64,000 nucleotides of DNA, from NCBI RefSeq assembly GCF_017877055.1, contig NZ_JAGIPG010000002.1, positions 62,001-126,000 on the forward strand, in the 5' to 3' direction. Every line of letters starts with the position of its first letter. Position 1 is the first letter of the stretch. The notes beneath the pieces were generated by a model. That model saw only the letters and a program-made list of their open reading frames with translations. It did no database searches and was not told where the DNA came from. This DNA comes from Neorhizobium galegae. Lineage in GTDB: Bacteria > Pseudomonadota > Alphaproteobacteria > Rhizobiales > Rhizobiaceae. The translations under genes and the position numbers were made by a program. Positions 44,005 through 53,002 of the stretch are shown here, one piece after another.

Positions 44005-44799
44005 TTATGCCGAACCAGGCGCCTTCAGCCTTGCGGCGCGTTTTTCCAGGAAGGCGCGCAGACGCTCTTCGGCCTCCGGGCTGGTGGCGGTGAAGGAGGC
44101 GATGAAGGATTCGACGAAAAGTCCGTCTTCTTTCGCCATGTCCTGGATACGCGGCAGGGCGTTGATGACGGCGTAGTTGGAAATTTCGGCGTTGCTGGCG
44201 GCTGCTTCCGCAAGCTCATGCGCCTTCTGCCGGGCCATGCCCTTTTCGACGACGTACTGCGCCAGGTTCCAGCGCTCGGCCTCTTCCGCCGAAGCGACGC
44301 GGCCGGTCAGCATCATGTCGGTCATGCGGGCGACACCCATCAGCCGCGCCGCGCGCACCGAGCCGCCGCCGCCGACGAAGATGCCGCGCTGGCCTTCCGG
44401 CAGCGCGAAAAAGGCGGACTTGTCGGCAACGCGGATATGAGTGGAGGCCGCCAGTTCGAGGCCGCCGCCGACGACCGCGCCGTGCAAGGCCGAGATCCAC
44501 GGAATCGTGCCGTGCTCGATACCGGCAAACACCGCATGCCACCGGCGCGAACCATGCACGCCCTGGATCGGCGTTTTCTTCACATGTTCGGCAAGATCGA
44601 GCCCGGCGCAGAAATGGTCGCCATGGCCGAAAAGAACGACGGCTTTCGCCTCGCTTTCGGCCCGCGCCACGGTCTCTGCGATCGTTTCGACGAAACGGTC
44701 GCTGATCGCATTGCGCTTTTCCGGACGGTTGAGACCTATATGGGCAACATTGCCCTTGAGCTCATAGGTCACGAAGCTGGTTGCCGTCTGATCGGCCAT
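44005..44799 (-). CDS. Crotonase-family enzyme, probable hydroxycinnamoyl-CoA hydratase/lyase
   Basis: 264 residues, one crotonase domain with oxyanion-hole segments HFCAGLDLAEH (about 62-72) and GAVVGGGLELA (about 107-117). The N-terminus NVAHIGLNRPEKRNAIS is the family CoA-binding start. It would hydrate feruloyl- or coumaroyl-CoA to the beta-hydroxy thioester. It is divergent from the feruloyl-CoA synthetase gene across a 132-base gap. Sequence alone cannot separate hydratase from hydratase-lyase or isomerase. Confidence 0.85.
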   Translation of the reverse strand: MADQTATSFVTYELKGNVAHIGLNRPEKRNAISDRFVETIAETVARAESEAKAVVLFGHGDHFCAGLDLAEHVKKTPIQGVHGSRRWHAVFAGIEHGTIPWISALHGAVVGGGLELAASTHIRVADKSAFFALPEGQRGIFVGGGGSVRAARLMGVARMTDMMLTGRVASAEEAERWNLAQYVVEKGMARQKAHELAEAAASNAEISNYAVINALPRIQDMAKEDGLFVESFIASFTATSPEAEERLRAFLEKRAARLKAPGSA

Positions 44800-44867
44800 C
44801 TATGCATTCTCCTCCAGCAACGGACGCTCCCCAGCCCGTCTTCAGTTTTTGATCGTTTACATGGAGA

Positions 44868-44885
44868 TTGTTTCTTTGTAAACAA
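44868..44885. promoter_or_regulatory. MarR-type operator candidate between ech and fcs
   Basis: TTGTTT-N6-AAACAA, 18 bases, in an AT-rich island 47 bases before the fcs ATG and 69 after the divergent crotonase start. It overlaps a wider GTTTACA-N15-TGTAAAC repeat (44855-44883). Size and composition fit MarR operators. Confidence 0.6.
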
Positions 44886-44931
44886 ATTTTGGGAGCCCGA
44901 GAGGGAGCATTGACGTCTGGGAGGAGAAGTC

Positions 44932-46788
44932 ATGAGCGGAAAACCTGTGCGTGACGTAAAGCTGTGGTCGCCCGTGGTCGGCTGGGAAGAACGGCCGAAC
45001 GGCGAATTCGTGGTCTGGCGCGAGGATCCGCTGGGTCCCTATCCCGACAAGCTCAACGAACGGCTGATCCACTGGGCGAAAACCGCCCCCGACCGCACCT
45101 GGATGGCGGATCGCGAAGGAACCGGCGAGTGGCGCAGGGTGAGTTTTGCTGAGGCGCTCGACCAGGTGCGGCGCATCGGCCAGTTCCTGCTGGACATGAA
45201 GCTTTCGGCCGAAAACCCGCTGGTCATCCTCTCGGAAAACTCCATCGAACATGCGCTGATGGCGCTCGGCGCCCAGCATGTCGGCATCCCGTCCGCAGCG
45301 ATTGCGCCGGCCTATGCGACCATTTCCTCCGATTTTTCAAAGCTGCACGATATCGCAAAGCAGATCACCCCCGGTCTGATCTTCGCCGACGATGCGGGTG
45401 CCTTCCGCAAGGCCGTTGATACGGCTTTCGGCGCGGATATTCCCTTTGCCGGGATGCGCAATCTGCCGGAAGACCGGCCCAATACCTATCTCCTCGACGA
45501 TATTCTCAGGACCGAGCCGACCGAAGCAGTGGACCGTGCCTTCGACACTGTCGGGCCGGATACAGTGGCGAAATTTCTGTTCACCTCGGGCACGACCGGT
45601 TCGCCCAAGGCGGTCATCCAGACCCAGCGGATGCTCTGCTCCAACCAGGAAATGGTCACCGACTGCTATTCCTACTTTCGCGACGAGCCGCCGGTTCTGG
45701 TCGACTGGGCGCCCTGGAACCATACCGCCAGCGGCAACAAGGTCTTCAACATCGCCATCTATAACGGCGGCACCTATTACATCGACCGCGGCAAGCCGAG
45801 CCCGGCGCTGATGGCCCAGACGATCGCCAACCTGAGGGAAATCTCGCCGACCTGGTATTTCAACGTGCCGGCCGGCTACGAAATGCTGATCCAGGCGATG
45901 CGCGAGGACGAGGGGCTTCGCAAGACCTTCTTCAAGGACCTGAAGCTCTTGATGTATGCGGGCGCCGGCATGGCGCAGCACACCTGGGACGCGCTGATCG
46001 AGCTTTCCGAGATGACGATCGGCGAACAGGTGCCGCTCGGCACCGGCATCGGTTCCACCGAGACCGCGCCATTCGCGATCTTCTGCACCGACCCGCAGGA
46101 AAAGCCCGGCAACATCGGCGTGCCCGGCCAGGGCGTGACGATGAAGCTGGTGCCGATCGACGACAAATACGAGCTTCGCCTCAAGGGCCCGAACGTCACC
46201 CCCGGTTACTGGCGCAACGAGAAGCTGACCAGGGAAGCCTTCGACGAGGAAGGTTTCTACCGGATCGGCGACGCGGTGAAATTCGCCGTCCCCGGCGATC
46301 CGCGCAATGGCTTCTATTTCGACGGACGCACGGCGGAAAACTTCAAGCTGCAGACCGGCACCTGGGTGGCGGTCGGCGTGCTGCGCGCCCAACTCGTCAA
46401 CCAGTTCGGCGGGCTGATCCGCGATGCGGTGATCACCGGCGAGAACCGGGCCGAGCTCGGGGCGCTGGCGGTTCCCTTCATGCCGGCACTGCGGGAACTG
46501 ATCGGCGGCGAAACCGGCCTGTCCGACGAGGCGGTGGTTGCCCATCCGAAGGTGAGGGCGGCGATCACCGAACGGCTGAGGGAACATCAGAAACAGTCGA
46601 GCGGTTCGGCGACGCGGGTGATGCGCATGATGCTGATGACCCAGCCGCTGCGCTTCGAAAAGGGCGAGGTGACCGACAAGGGCTCGATCAACCAGCGCGC
46701 CGTGCTCGCCCATCGCGGTGATCTCGTCGAGGAACTGTATGCGGATGCGCCCGGCGTGATCAAGGTTGGCAAGGAGTTGGCGGCATGA
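44932..46788 (+). CDS. fcs: Feruloyl-CoA synthetase (AMP-forming acyl-CoA ligase)
   Basis: 618 residues. Adenylate-forming motifs are visible: the phosphate loop FTSGTTGSPKAV (about 218-229), GTGIGSTETAPF (about 365-376), and YRIGDAVKF with FDGRTAENFKL, where the hinge reads AENFKL as in feruloyl-CoA synthetases. It activates ferulate, p-coumarate or caffeate to the CoA thioester with ATP. It is the first gene of a three-gene operon with overlaps to the SDR (ATGA) and then the acyl-CoA dehydrogenase. Confidence 0.88.
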   Translation: MSGKPVRDVKLWSPVVGWEERPNGEFVVWREDPLGPYPDKLNERLIHWAKTAPDRTWMADREGTGEWRRVSFAEALDQVRRIGQFLLDMKLSAENPLVILSENSIEHALMALGAQHVGIPSAAIAPAYATISSDFSKLHDIAKQITPGLIFADDAGAFRKAVDTAFGADIPFAGMRNLPEDRPNTYLLDDILRTEPTEAVDRAFDTVGPDTVAKFLFTSGTTGSPKAVIQTQRMLCSNQEMVTDCYSYFRDEPPVLVDWAPWNHTASGNKVFNIAIYNGGTYYIDRGKPSPALMAQTIANLREISPTWYFNVPAGYEMLIQAMREDEGLRKTFFKDLKLLMYAGAGMAQHTWDALIELSEMTIGEQVPLGTGIGSTETAPFAIFCTDPQEKPGNIGVPGQGVTMKLVPIDDKYELRLKGPNVTPGYWRNEKLTREAFDEEGFYRIGDAVKFAVPGDPRNGFYFDGRTAENFKLQTGTWVAVGVLRAQLVNQFGGLIRDAVITGENRAELGALAVPFMPALRELIGGETGLSDEAVVAHPKVRAAITERLREHQKQSSGSATRVMRMMLMTQPLRFEKGEVTDKGSINQRAVLAHRGDLVEELYADAPGVIKVGKELAA

Positions 46789-47546
46789 GGATCGAAGGAA
46801 CAAGCGCTGTCGTCACAGGCGGCGGATCCGGTCTCGGCGAAGCGACGGCCAGGCTGCTCGCGAAACTCGGAGCCGTGGTGCATGTCTTCGACCGCAACCA
46901 GGCCGCTGCCGAAAAGGTCGCGGGCGAGATCGGCGGCGTGGCGCTCTCGGGAGATGTGACGAGCGAGGATGATGCGGCGAGAGCCTTGGATGTGGCGGCG
47001 AAAGCTGGCGACGGCTTGCGCATCCTCGTCAACTGCGCCGGCATCGGCACTGCGGGGCGCATCGTCGGCAAGAACGGGCCGATGCCGCTTGTCGATTTCG
47101 AGCGGGTGATCCGCGTCAACCTGATCGGCACGTTCAACATGATGCGGCTTGCGGCCGATCGCATGACGGGCCTGCCGGAGCGCGACGACAAGGCGCGCGG
47201 CGTCATCGTCAACACGGCGTCCGTCGCTGCCTTCGAGGGGCAGATCGGCCAGGCGGCCTATGCGGCCTCCAAGGGCGGCATCGTCTCGCTGGCCTTGCCG
47301 GCGGCGCGCGAATTTTCCCGCTTCGGCATCCGCGTCAACACGGTGGCGCCCGGCATCTTCCTGACGCCGCTGCTCTACGAGCTGCCGCAGGAAGCGCAGG
47401 ATAGCCTTGCGGCTGCCATTCCCTACCCGTCGCGGCTCGGCGATCCCGGCGAATTTGCCGATGCGGTGCGGTTCGTGGTCGAGAACCAGTATATCAACGG
47501 CGAGGTGATCCGGCTCGACGGCGCGCTGCGCATGCAGCCGCGGTAG
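46785..47546 (+). CDS. SDR dehydrogenase, probable aryl 3-hydroxyacyl-CoA dehydrogenase
   Basis: 253 residues of the classical SDR type: TGGGSGLG for NAD binding (about 11-18), NCAG (about 84-87), catalytic Ser in NTASVAAFEG and YAASK (about 162-166). The overall form matches type II 3-hydroxyacyl-CoA dehydrogenases. It would oxidise the beta-hydroxy-phenylpropionyl-CoA made by the crotonase, as Atu1415 does in A. fabrum (from memory). The start overlaps fcs. Confidence 0.88.
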   Translation: MRIEGTSAVVTGGGSGLGEATARLLAKLGAVVHVFDRNQAAAEKVAGEIGGVALSGDVTSEDDAARALDVAAKAGDGLRILVNCAGIGTAGRIVGKNGPMPLVDFERVIRVNLIGTFNMMRLAADRMTGLPERDDKARGVIVNTASVAAFEGQIGQAAYAASKGGIVSLALPAAREFSRFGIRVNTVAPGIFLTPLLYELPQEAQDSLAAAIPYPSRLGDPGEFADAVRFVVENQYINGEVIRLDGALRMQPR

Positions 47547-47552
47547 ACGGCC

Positions 47553-49160
47553 ATGTCGTTCGCGGATCAGGCCGACCGGACACTGGAACTTCTCGCCCTG
47601 ACGCCGGGCTGGCACCGGCTGAAGGAGCTCCGGGAGGATTGCGACGACGAGACGGTCGCGGCGATTGTCGAGGAGGCGGCGAGTTTTGCCGAAGGCGTGC
47701 TGGCGCCGCTGAATGCGGTCGGCGATCGGATCGGCGCGATGGTCGTCGACGGCCGCGTGAGGACGCCTGACGGTTTTGCCGATGCCTTCCGGCAATATGC
47801 CGAAGCCGGCTGGCTCGGCATGGATCTTCCGGAAAAATTCGGCGGCCAGGGCGTTCCTCTCACATTGCATGCCGCCTGCGCGCCGCTCTTCGAGCGCGGC
47901 TGCGTGGCGCTGATGATGGCGGCGGGTTCGACCCGTGCGGCAGCCCATCTTCTGGCGGAAGCAGCCGACGAGGTGACCGCAAAGGAATGGGTGCCGAAAC
48001 TCGCCGCCGGTGAATGGGCCGCGACGATCTGCATTTCCGAGCCGGAAGCGGGCTCGGATGTCGGACGGCTGCGCACGAAAGCCGAGCTGCGCGATGGCGA
48101 GTGGTTCGTGACCGGCCAGAAAATCTGGATCTCCTTCGGCGACCACGACATGGCGGATCGCATCGGTCATTGCCTGCTCGCCCGCACCAACGGAGAGCCG
48201 GGCACGCGCGGCATCAGCCTGTTTCTGGTGCCGAACCTGATCGACGGCCAGCCGAACGGCGTGTCGGTCGACCGGATCGAGGAAAAGATGGGCCTGCATG
48301 GCTCGCCCACCTGCGCCATGCGGTTCGAAGGCGCCAGGGGCATCATGCTCGGCCGCGAAGGCCGCGGCCTGCCGCAGCTTTTCACCATGATCGAGCTGAT
48401 GCGGCTGCTCACCGGCTGCCAGGGGCTGGGCATCGCGTCCGCCGCTGCCGATATCGCCGAGGACTATGCCAAGGAGCGCCGCCAGGGCGGACGGCCGGAT
48501 CAGCCGCCGGTGCCGATATCGAGCCATCCGGATGTGCAGCGCCAGCTTCATGACATCCGCAGCTCCACCGAAATCCTGCGCGCCGCCGTTCTCGAACTCG
48601 CCACGACCATGGATATCGCCCGACAGGAGCCTGAATCCGGGCTGGATGATTTCACCGGCTGGATGTTGCCGCTGATCAAGAATTTTGGCGCGGCGGCAGG
48701 CTTCGAGACCGCGAATGCGGCGATCCAGGTGCTCGGCGGCGTCGGTTACACCCGCGACTGGCCGCTCGAACAATTTCTGCGCGATGCCCGCATCATGACC
48801 ATCTACGAAGGCACGACAGGCATGCAGGCGCTCGATTTCCTGACCCGCCGCCTCTGGCGCGACGAAGGGCGGGGACTCGCGCTTTTCCTCGAGAAGGCGC
48901 GCGACGAGATCGACGCCTACATCTCGGAACATCCCGCGGCATCGGACCGTGCTCTCGCGGTCCTCTCTGGTTTCGAACTCTTGAGCGGGCAGATGATGGC
49001 GCTTCAGAACGATCCGGATGCAGCCCTCTACCGCGCCGACAGCTATATGCGCGCTGCCTGGTCGGCGGTGTCCATGTGGATGGCATTGCGCATCTCGGAA
49101 ACCCGTGCGGTCGGGAAACTCGCGGCGGAGTTCGATTTCCACTGCGCACGCTGCGGCTGA
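47553..49160 (+). CDS. Acyl-CoA dehydrogenase
   Basis: 535 residues, of the longer FadE5/DmdC-like group. FAD and substrate motifs are visible: ICISEPEAGSDVGRLRTKA (about 152-170), GQKIWISFGDHD, and the region with the catalytic Glu in IMTIYEGTTGMQALD (about 411-425). It probably reduces or oxidises side chains of phenylpropanoid CoA esters, for example converting dihydrocinnamoyl-CoA to cinnamoyl-CoA, and so widens the substrate range of the cluster. Six bases follow the SDR stop. Confidence 0.88.
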   Translation: MSFADQADRTLELLALTPGWHRLKELREDCDDETVAAIVEEAASFAEGVLAPLNAVGDRIGAMVVDGRVRTPDGFADAFRQYAEAGWLGMDLPEKFGGQGVPLTLHAACAPLFERGCVALMMAAGSTRAAAHLLAEAADEVTAKEWVPKLAAGEWAATICISEPEAGSDVGRLRTKAELRDGEWFVTGQKIWISFGDHDMADRIGHCLLARTNGEPGTRGISLFLVPNLIDGQPNGVSVDRIEEKMGLHGSPTCAMRFEGARGIMLGREGRGLPQLFTMIELMRLLTGCQGLGIASAAADIAEDYAKERRQGGRPDQPPVPISSHPDVQRQLHDIRSSTEILRAAVLELATTMDIARQEPESGLDDFTGWMLPLIKNFGAAAGFETANAAIQVLGGVGYTRDWPLEQFLRDARIMTIYEGTTGMQALDFLTRRLWRDEGRGLALFLEKARDEIDAYISEHPAASDRALAVLSGFELLSGQMMALQNDPDAALYRADSYMRAAWSAVSMWMALRISETRAVGKLAAEFDFHCARCG

Positions 49161-49256
49161 TCCATCGAGGGCGATCAATCAACTAGGACGCTGGCTATGG
49201 AACGCGGCGGAGTTGCGAAACCGCGGAAAATATGTGCGTGATGACGGTTAGGATTT

Positions 49257-49274
49257 TTTCTCGAAACGAGAAAG
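49257..49274 (+). promoter_or_regulatory. LysR-type operator copy 1, at the lysR start
   Basis: TTTCTCGAAACGAGAAAG holds a perfect TTTCTCG-AAA-CGAGAAA dyad and the T-N11-A core TCTCGAAACGAGA. It ends 3 bases before the GTG of the LysR gene, so binding would block its expression. A copy with one mismatch lies at 50270-50287. Confidence 0.75.
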
Positions 49275-49277
49275 ACA

Positions 49278-50186
49278 GTGAACATACTTCTCGACATCGG
49301 CGCATTCCTGGCAACCGCCCGCGCCGGCAGCTTTTCCGCCGCCGGCCGTGACCTCGGCGTCGCGACCTCGGTCATCACCAAGCGGGTCAAGCGGCTCGAA
49401 GAGCATCTGAACACTCAGCTTTTCGTGCGCACGACTCGGCGTCTGGCCCTGACGCTCGATGGCGAGCGGCTAAGGCCGCGCCTGCAGCTTCTGGTCGGCG
49501 AGATCGAGGAGACGCTGGCCACACCCAATACTCACGAACTGGGCCTGACCGGCTCGCTGCGCATCAAGGCGCCGACGACGCTGACCTCGATGTTCTTCGG
49601 GGATATCTGCGCCGCCTTCCAGGCGGCCAACCCGCGGGTGAAAATGGAGATTGTGCTGATCGACCGCTCGGTCAATCCGCTGGAGGAGGGGTTCGACGTG
49701 GCGATCGGCGCGCTGCCGCAATCCTACGCTTATGTGATCGACCACCCGCTTTGCCCTTATCCGCGCGTCCTCTGCGCATCGCGAGATTATCTCGCCAGCC
49801 GCAAGTTGCCGAAGATGCCGACGGAACTGGTCGGCCACGCCTGCATCACCTTCCATACGATTGGCACGACCTGGACCTTTCAGATGGAGACGAGCACGCT
49901 CAACGTGGAAATTACCTCGAATTTCACAGCCAATGACAGCCGCGTCCTGCTCGCCGCCGCCCGTCAGGGGCTAGGATTGGCGATTCTGCCGAGATTCCTG
50001 GCGCAGTCGGATCTCGATAGCGGCCTCCTCGAAGAAGTGATGCCGGAATTTCCGGTCGAGCCGCTCTGGGTGAAGGCCTCCGTGCCGAGGATCAAGATGA
50101 ACAAGGTCGTGGTATCGGAGTTCGTATCCTACGTGCAGAAACGGTTCGCGGAAGGGGTGCCGGATCAGGTCATTCCGATGTTCTGA
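49278..50186 (+). CDS. LysR-family transcriptional regulator of the AcnX cluster
   Basis: 302 residues from GTG 49278. The N-terminal winged helix (LATARAGSFSAAGRDLGVATSVITKRVKRLEEHL) is of the CrgA-like group; the effector domain follows. It lies just upstream and in the same direction as the FAD oxidoreductase and aconitase X genes, and the same 18-base dyad is found before its own start and before that operon. It therefore probably represses itself and controls the operon. Confidence 0.9.
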   Translation: MNILLDIGAFLATARAGSFSAAGRDLGVATSVITKRVKRLEEHLNTQLFVRTTRRLALTLDGERLRPRLQLLVGEIEETLATPNTHELGLTGSLRIKAPTTLTSMFFGDICAAFQAANPRVKMEIVLIDRSVNPLEEGFDVAIGALPQSYAYVIDHPLCPYPRVLCASRDYLASRKLPKMPTELVGHACITFHTIGTTWTFQMETSTLNVEITSNFTANDSRVLLAAARQGLGLAILPRFLAQSDLDSGLLEEVMPEFPVEPLWVKASVPRIKMNKVVVSEFVSYVQKRFAEGVPDQVIPMF

Positions 50187-50245
50187 GGGGTCGTCCGACG
50201 CACCGCAGCTGTCCGCCTCCACGCTCGCGGTTTCGCTGACGCCAA

Positions 50246-50265
50246 CCGCTGAAATCCTTCAGCGG
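50246..50265 (+). terminator. Hairpin downstream of the LysR gene
   Basis: CCGCTGAA-ATCC-TTCAGCGG, an 8-base stem with a 4-base loop, 59 bases after the LysR stop and immediately before the second LysR operator. The following GACCTTTC is only a weak T-stretch, so it is an uncertain terminator. Confidence 0.4.
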
Positions 50266-50269
50266 GACC

Positions 50270-50287
50270 TTTCTCGAAACAAGAAAG
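50270..50287 (+). promoter_or_regulatory. LysR-type operator copy 2, before the FAD/AcnX operon
   Basis: TTTCTCGAAACAAGAAAG differs from copy 1 at one base and keeps the T-N11-A core. It lies 96-113 bases before the FAD oxidoreductase ATG, where a LysR activator would bind. Confidence 0.75.
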
Positions 50288-50382
50288 CTGATCGCATCAC
50301 TTGCCGGGTTCAAGGCGATGCGCCTTGGGTTACGATCACCCCAAGGCGCCGGGAGGGTGCGGCATTGCAATGGGAGGCTTCC

Positions 50383-51720
50383 ATGGCGGAAACGCTGAGC
50401 AGGGAAACGCGGATTGTCAGGCGCGAAAAGTCGGCGCCGTTTCGCAAGCTCAAGGCGGATATCTGCGTCGTCGGCGCCGGCATTGCCGGGATTTCGGCCG
50501 CACTCGAAGCCGCCAGGCTCGGCCGCAAGGTTGTCATCGTCGACGGCCAGGCGGCGCTCGGCGGACAGGCGGTCAACTCGATCATCGCCACCTTCTGCGG
50601 CCTGTTTTCGAACGGCACGCATGGCTACCAGTTCACCTATGGCGTCGCCGACAGGCTGCTCGCCCATCTCGAAAGCCAGGACCAGTCCATCTACTACCGC
50701 CACGGCCCGAACACGACGGTCGTTTATTACGACGAAGTCGTCCTCGGTCGCTGGATGGAACAGAGCATTCTGGACGCCGGTATCGAGGTCGTGCTCGGCG
50801 CGCAGATCCTCGACGTGCATGTCGAAGGCCGGCGCGTCGTGCAGACGGATTTCATGACCCGCTATGGCGGCGTCTCGATCGAGGCGACCGGCTGGGTGGA
50901 AGCAAGCGGCGACGCGGCGCTCGTCTGGCAGGCCGGTTTTGCCTGCCGCCAGCCGGAAAAGGGCGGGGTCTTCGGCACCCAGATGGTGGTGCTGGAAAAT
51001 ATCGACGAAGCCAGGCAGCCGACCCGCTACGAGATCGGCGACCGCATGAAGGAAAAGGCGGCAAACTATGGCCTGCTCCGCCGCGAAGGCCTCGGTTTCA
51101 CCATTCCCGGTCGCGGCATCGCCGCCATGAACATGACCCATGTGGAAACCCCGCTCGATCCGGTCGAGGCGTCGAAGAAGGCGCTCGAAGGCAAGGATCA
51201 GGCGGCCCGCGCCGTGGAATTCCTGAAGACGGAGTTTCCGGAATGCTTCGGCAATGCCCGCATCCGTTCATTCGGCCTGCCGGGCATCCGCCAGACCCGC
51301 TGGATCGCCGGCAGCCATCACCTGACCGTCGACGAGATCAAGGCCGGCACCAAGTTCGACGATGCGGTCGCCCGCACCGCCTGGCCGATCGAACTGCACG
51401 ATCACGGCGACGGCCACCACTGGATCACGTTCGACGAGCAGCATGCCCATTACATCCCGCTCGGCAGCCTGACGCCGGACGAATGCGACAACGTCGCCGC
51501 CGCCGGCCGCTGCGTCGATGCGGATTCGGCAGCGCTTTCGAGCATCCGCGTCATGGGGCCTTGCATCGCCATGGGCATGGCCGCGGCCAACGCGCTCGAC
51601 CTTGCCGGAACAGGAAGCGTGCACCAGATCGATCGCGATGCATTGCGCGAGCGGGTTTCCGACAACGTCGAAAAGAAGCATTATCGCTGGACCGGTGCGG
51701 AAACGCGCGCCGCATCGTGA
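50383..51720 (+). CDS. FAD-dependent oxidoreductase (FAD_oxidored family)
   Basis: 445 residues from ATG 50383, 5 bases after GGGAGG; the frame has an earlier ATG at 50365. Rossmann FAD motif VVGAGIAGISAALEAARLGRK near the N-terminus, followed by ALGGQAVNSIIATFCG. The C-terminal part ends in a second FAD contact (RVMGPCIAMGMAAA). No signal peptide. The reaction is unknown; members of this family oxidise or reduce small hydroxy or unsaturated acids. It is followed after 10 bases by the aconitase X large subunit, so it should act on the substrate or product of that dehydratase. Confidence 0.85.
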   Translation: MAETLSRETRIVRREKSAPFRKLKADICVVGAGIAGISAALEAARLGRKVVIVDGQAALGGQAVNSIIATFCGLFSNGTHGYQFTYGVADRLLAHLESQDQSIYYRHGPNTTVVYYDEVVLGRWMEQSILDAGIEVVLGAQILDVHVEGRRVVQTDFMTRYGGVSIEATGWVEASGDAALVWQAGFACRQPEKGGVFGTQMVVLENIDEARQPTRYEIGDRMKEKAANYGLLRREGLGFTIPGRGIAAMNMTHVETPLDPVEASKKALEGKDQAARAVEFLKTEFPECFGNARIRSFGLPGIRQTRWIAGSHHLTVDEIKAGTKFDDAVARTAWPIELHDHGDGHHWITFDEQHAHYIPLGSLTPDECDNVAAAGRCVDADSAALSSIRVMGPCIAMGMAAANALDLAGTGSVHQIDRDALRERVSDNVEKKHYRWTGAETRAAS

Positions 51721-51730
51721 GGAGGGTCCG

Positions 51731-53002
51731 ATGAATCTGACAGATCACGAAAAGGCCATGTATGACGGCGAGCACGGCCGCGCCAAGGCGCGCGCCATGG
51801 ACCTGCTCGTCCGCTACGGCGAAGCGCTCGGCGCCGAACGGCTGGTCGAGACCAACAATGTCGCCGGCGCCTTCAACGCCTCGACCCCCTCGGTGCAGGC
51901 GATCGCCGAAAAGGGCATGGAGCACGTCTATTCGGAGCTGAACCTCGACAGCGACGAGGTGGTCGAGGTGCCGCATATGGTGGCGCATACCTGCCAGCTG
52001 ATCACCGGCATCGACAACGACAACTGGGAACTGCAGGGCGTCGACAAGTCGCTGGTCGACATGCAGCGCGCCAACGAGAAATACCTGGGGCGGCGCGGCG
52101 TCAACATGTTCGCCACCTGCACGCCCTATCAGGTGGGCAACGTGCCGGTGAAGGGCGAGCACTGCGCCTGGATGGAATCGTCCGCCGTCATCTACTGCAA
52201 TTCCGTGCTGGGCGCCCGCACCAATGTCGAGGGCAAGGAAAGCACGGGCGCGGCAGCACTCACAGGCCGCATTCCCTATTGGGGTTTCCATATCACCGAA
52301 AACCGCCGCGGCACCCATCTGGTCGAGCTCGATATCGAGGTCGACGACATGATGGATTGGGGCCTGCTCGGTTATTATATCGGCGAGGTGATTGGCGAGG
52401 AGATCCCGGTGCTGAAGGGCACCGGCCGCCAGCCCGACCTCATCAAGCTCAAGCATTTCGGGGCAGCCGCCGCGTCGTCCGGCGGGGTAGAGATGTACCA
52501 TATTCCGGGCATCACGCCGGAAGCGGATTCGATCGAGGAAGCCTTTGGCGGTCGCAGTGTCAAGGGCACGTACCGCTACGGTGCCAAGGAGCGGCGTGAA
52601 ACCTATGAGAAGCTGCAGAGTTCGACGGAGAAAAAGGTCGATTTCATCATGCTCGGCTGTCCGCACAATTCCATCGACCAGATGGCGCTGATCGCCCACA
52701 TGCTGGAAAACCGGAAGATCCATTCGGACGTGCAGCTCTGGGTCCATACCCCGCGTGCGATCAAACAGGTCGCCGAGCGCAACGGCTATATCGACACTAT
52801 CCGCGAAGCCGGCGGCGTTGTCATGAGCGACACCTGTCCCGCCATTTCCCGCCGTCTGCCGGCGGGAACGAAAGTCATCGCCACCGATTCCGCCAAGCAG
52901 GCGCATTACCTGCCGGCAATCACCGGCGTACAGGGCTGGTTCGGCTCCGTCAGCGATTGCGTTGACGCGGCCCTGACCGGCCAGTGGAACGGGAGGGTCT
53001 GA
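51731..53002 (+). CDS. Aconitase X large (catalytic) subunit
   Basis: 423 residues, DUF521/AcnX catalytic region. Recognisable blocks are NVAGAFNAS, FATCTPYQVGNVPVKGEHCAWMESSAVIYCNSVLGARTN-type cysteine segments (about residues 135-170), HFGAAAASSGGVEMYH, MLGCPHNSIDQ and TDSAKQAHYLP. The cysteines would hold an Fe-S cluster. Known AcnX enzymes are cis-3-hydroxy-L-proline dehydratase in bacteria and mevalonate-5-phosphate dehydratase in archaea. Here the neighbours are an FAD oxidoreductase rather than a pyrroline-carboxylate reductase, so the substrate is open. The stop overlaps the small subunit ATG (TGATG). Confidence 0.88.
   Translation: MNLTDHEKAMYDGEHGRAKARAMDLLVRYGEALGAERLVETNNVAGAFNASTPSVQAIAEKGMEHVYSELNLDSDEVVEVPHMVAHTCQLITGIDNDNWELQGVDKSLVDMQRANEKYLGRRGVNMFATCTPYQVGNVPVKGEHCAWMESSAVIYCNSVLGARTNVEGKESTGAAALTGRIPYWGFHITENRRGTHLVELDIEVDDMMDWGLLGYYIGEVIGEEIPVLKGTGRQPDLIKLKHFGAAAASSGGVEMYHIPGITPEADSIEEAFGGRSVKGTYRYGAKERRETYEKLQSSTEKKVDFIMLGCPHNSIDQMALIAHMLENRKIHSDVQLWVHTPRAIKQVAERNGYIDTIREAGGVVMSDTCPAISRRLPAGTKVIATDSAKQAHYLPAITGVQGWFGSVSDCVDAALTGQWNGRV

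Noticed and set aside
46587..49178. Minus-strand open frame of 863 codons opposite the SDR and acyl-CoA dehydrogenase
   Set aside because: Covers two well-supported genes; composition typical of a reverse-frame shadow.
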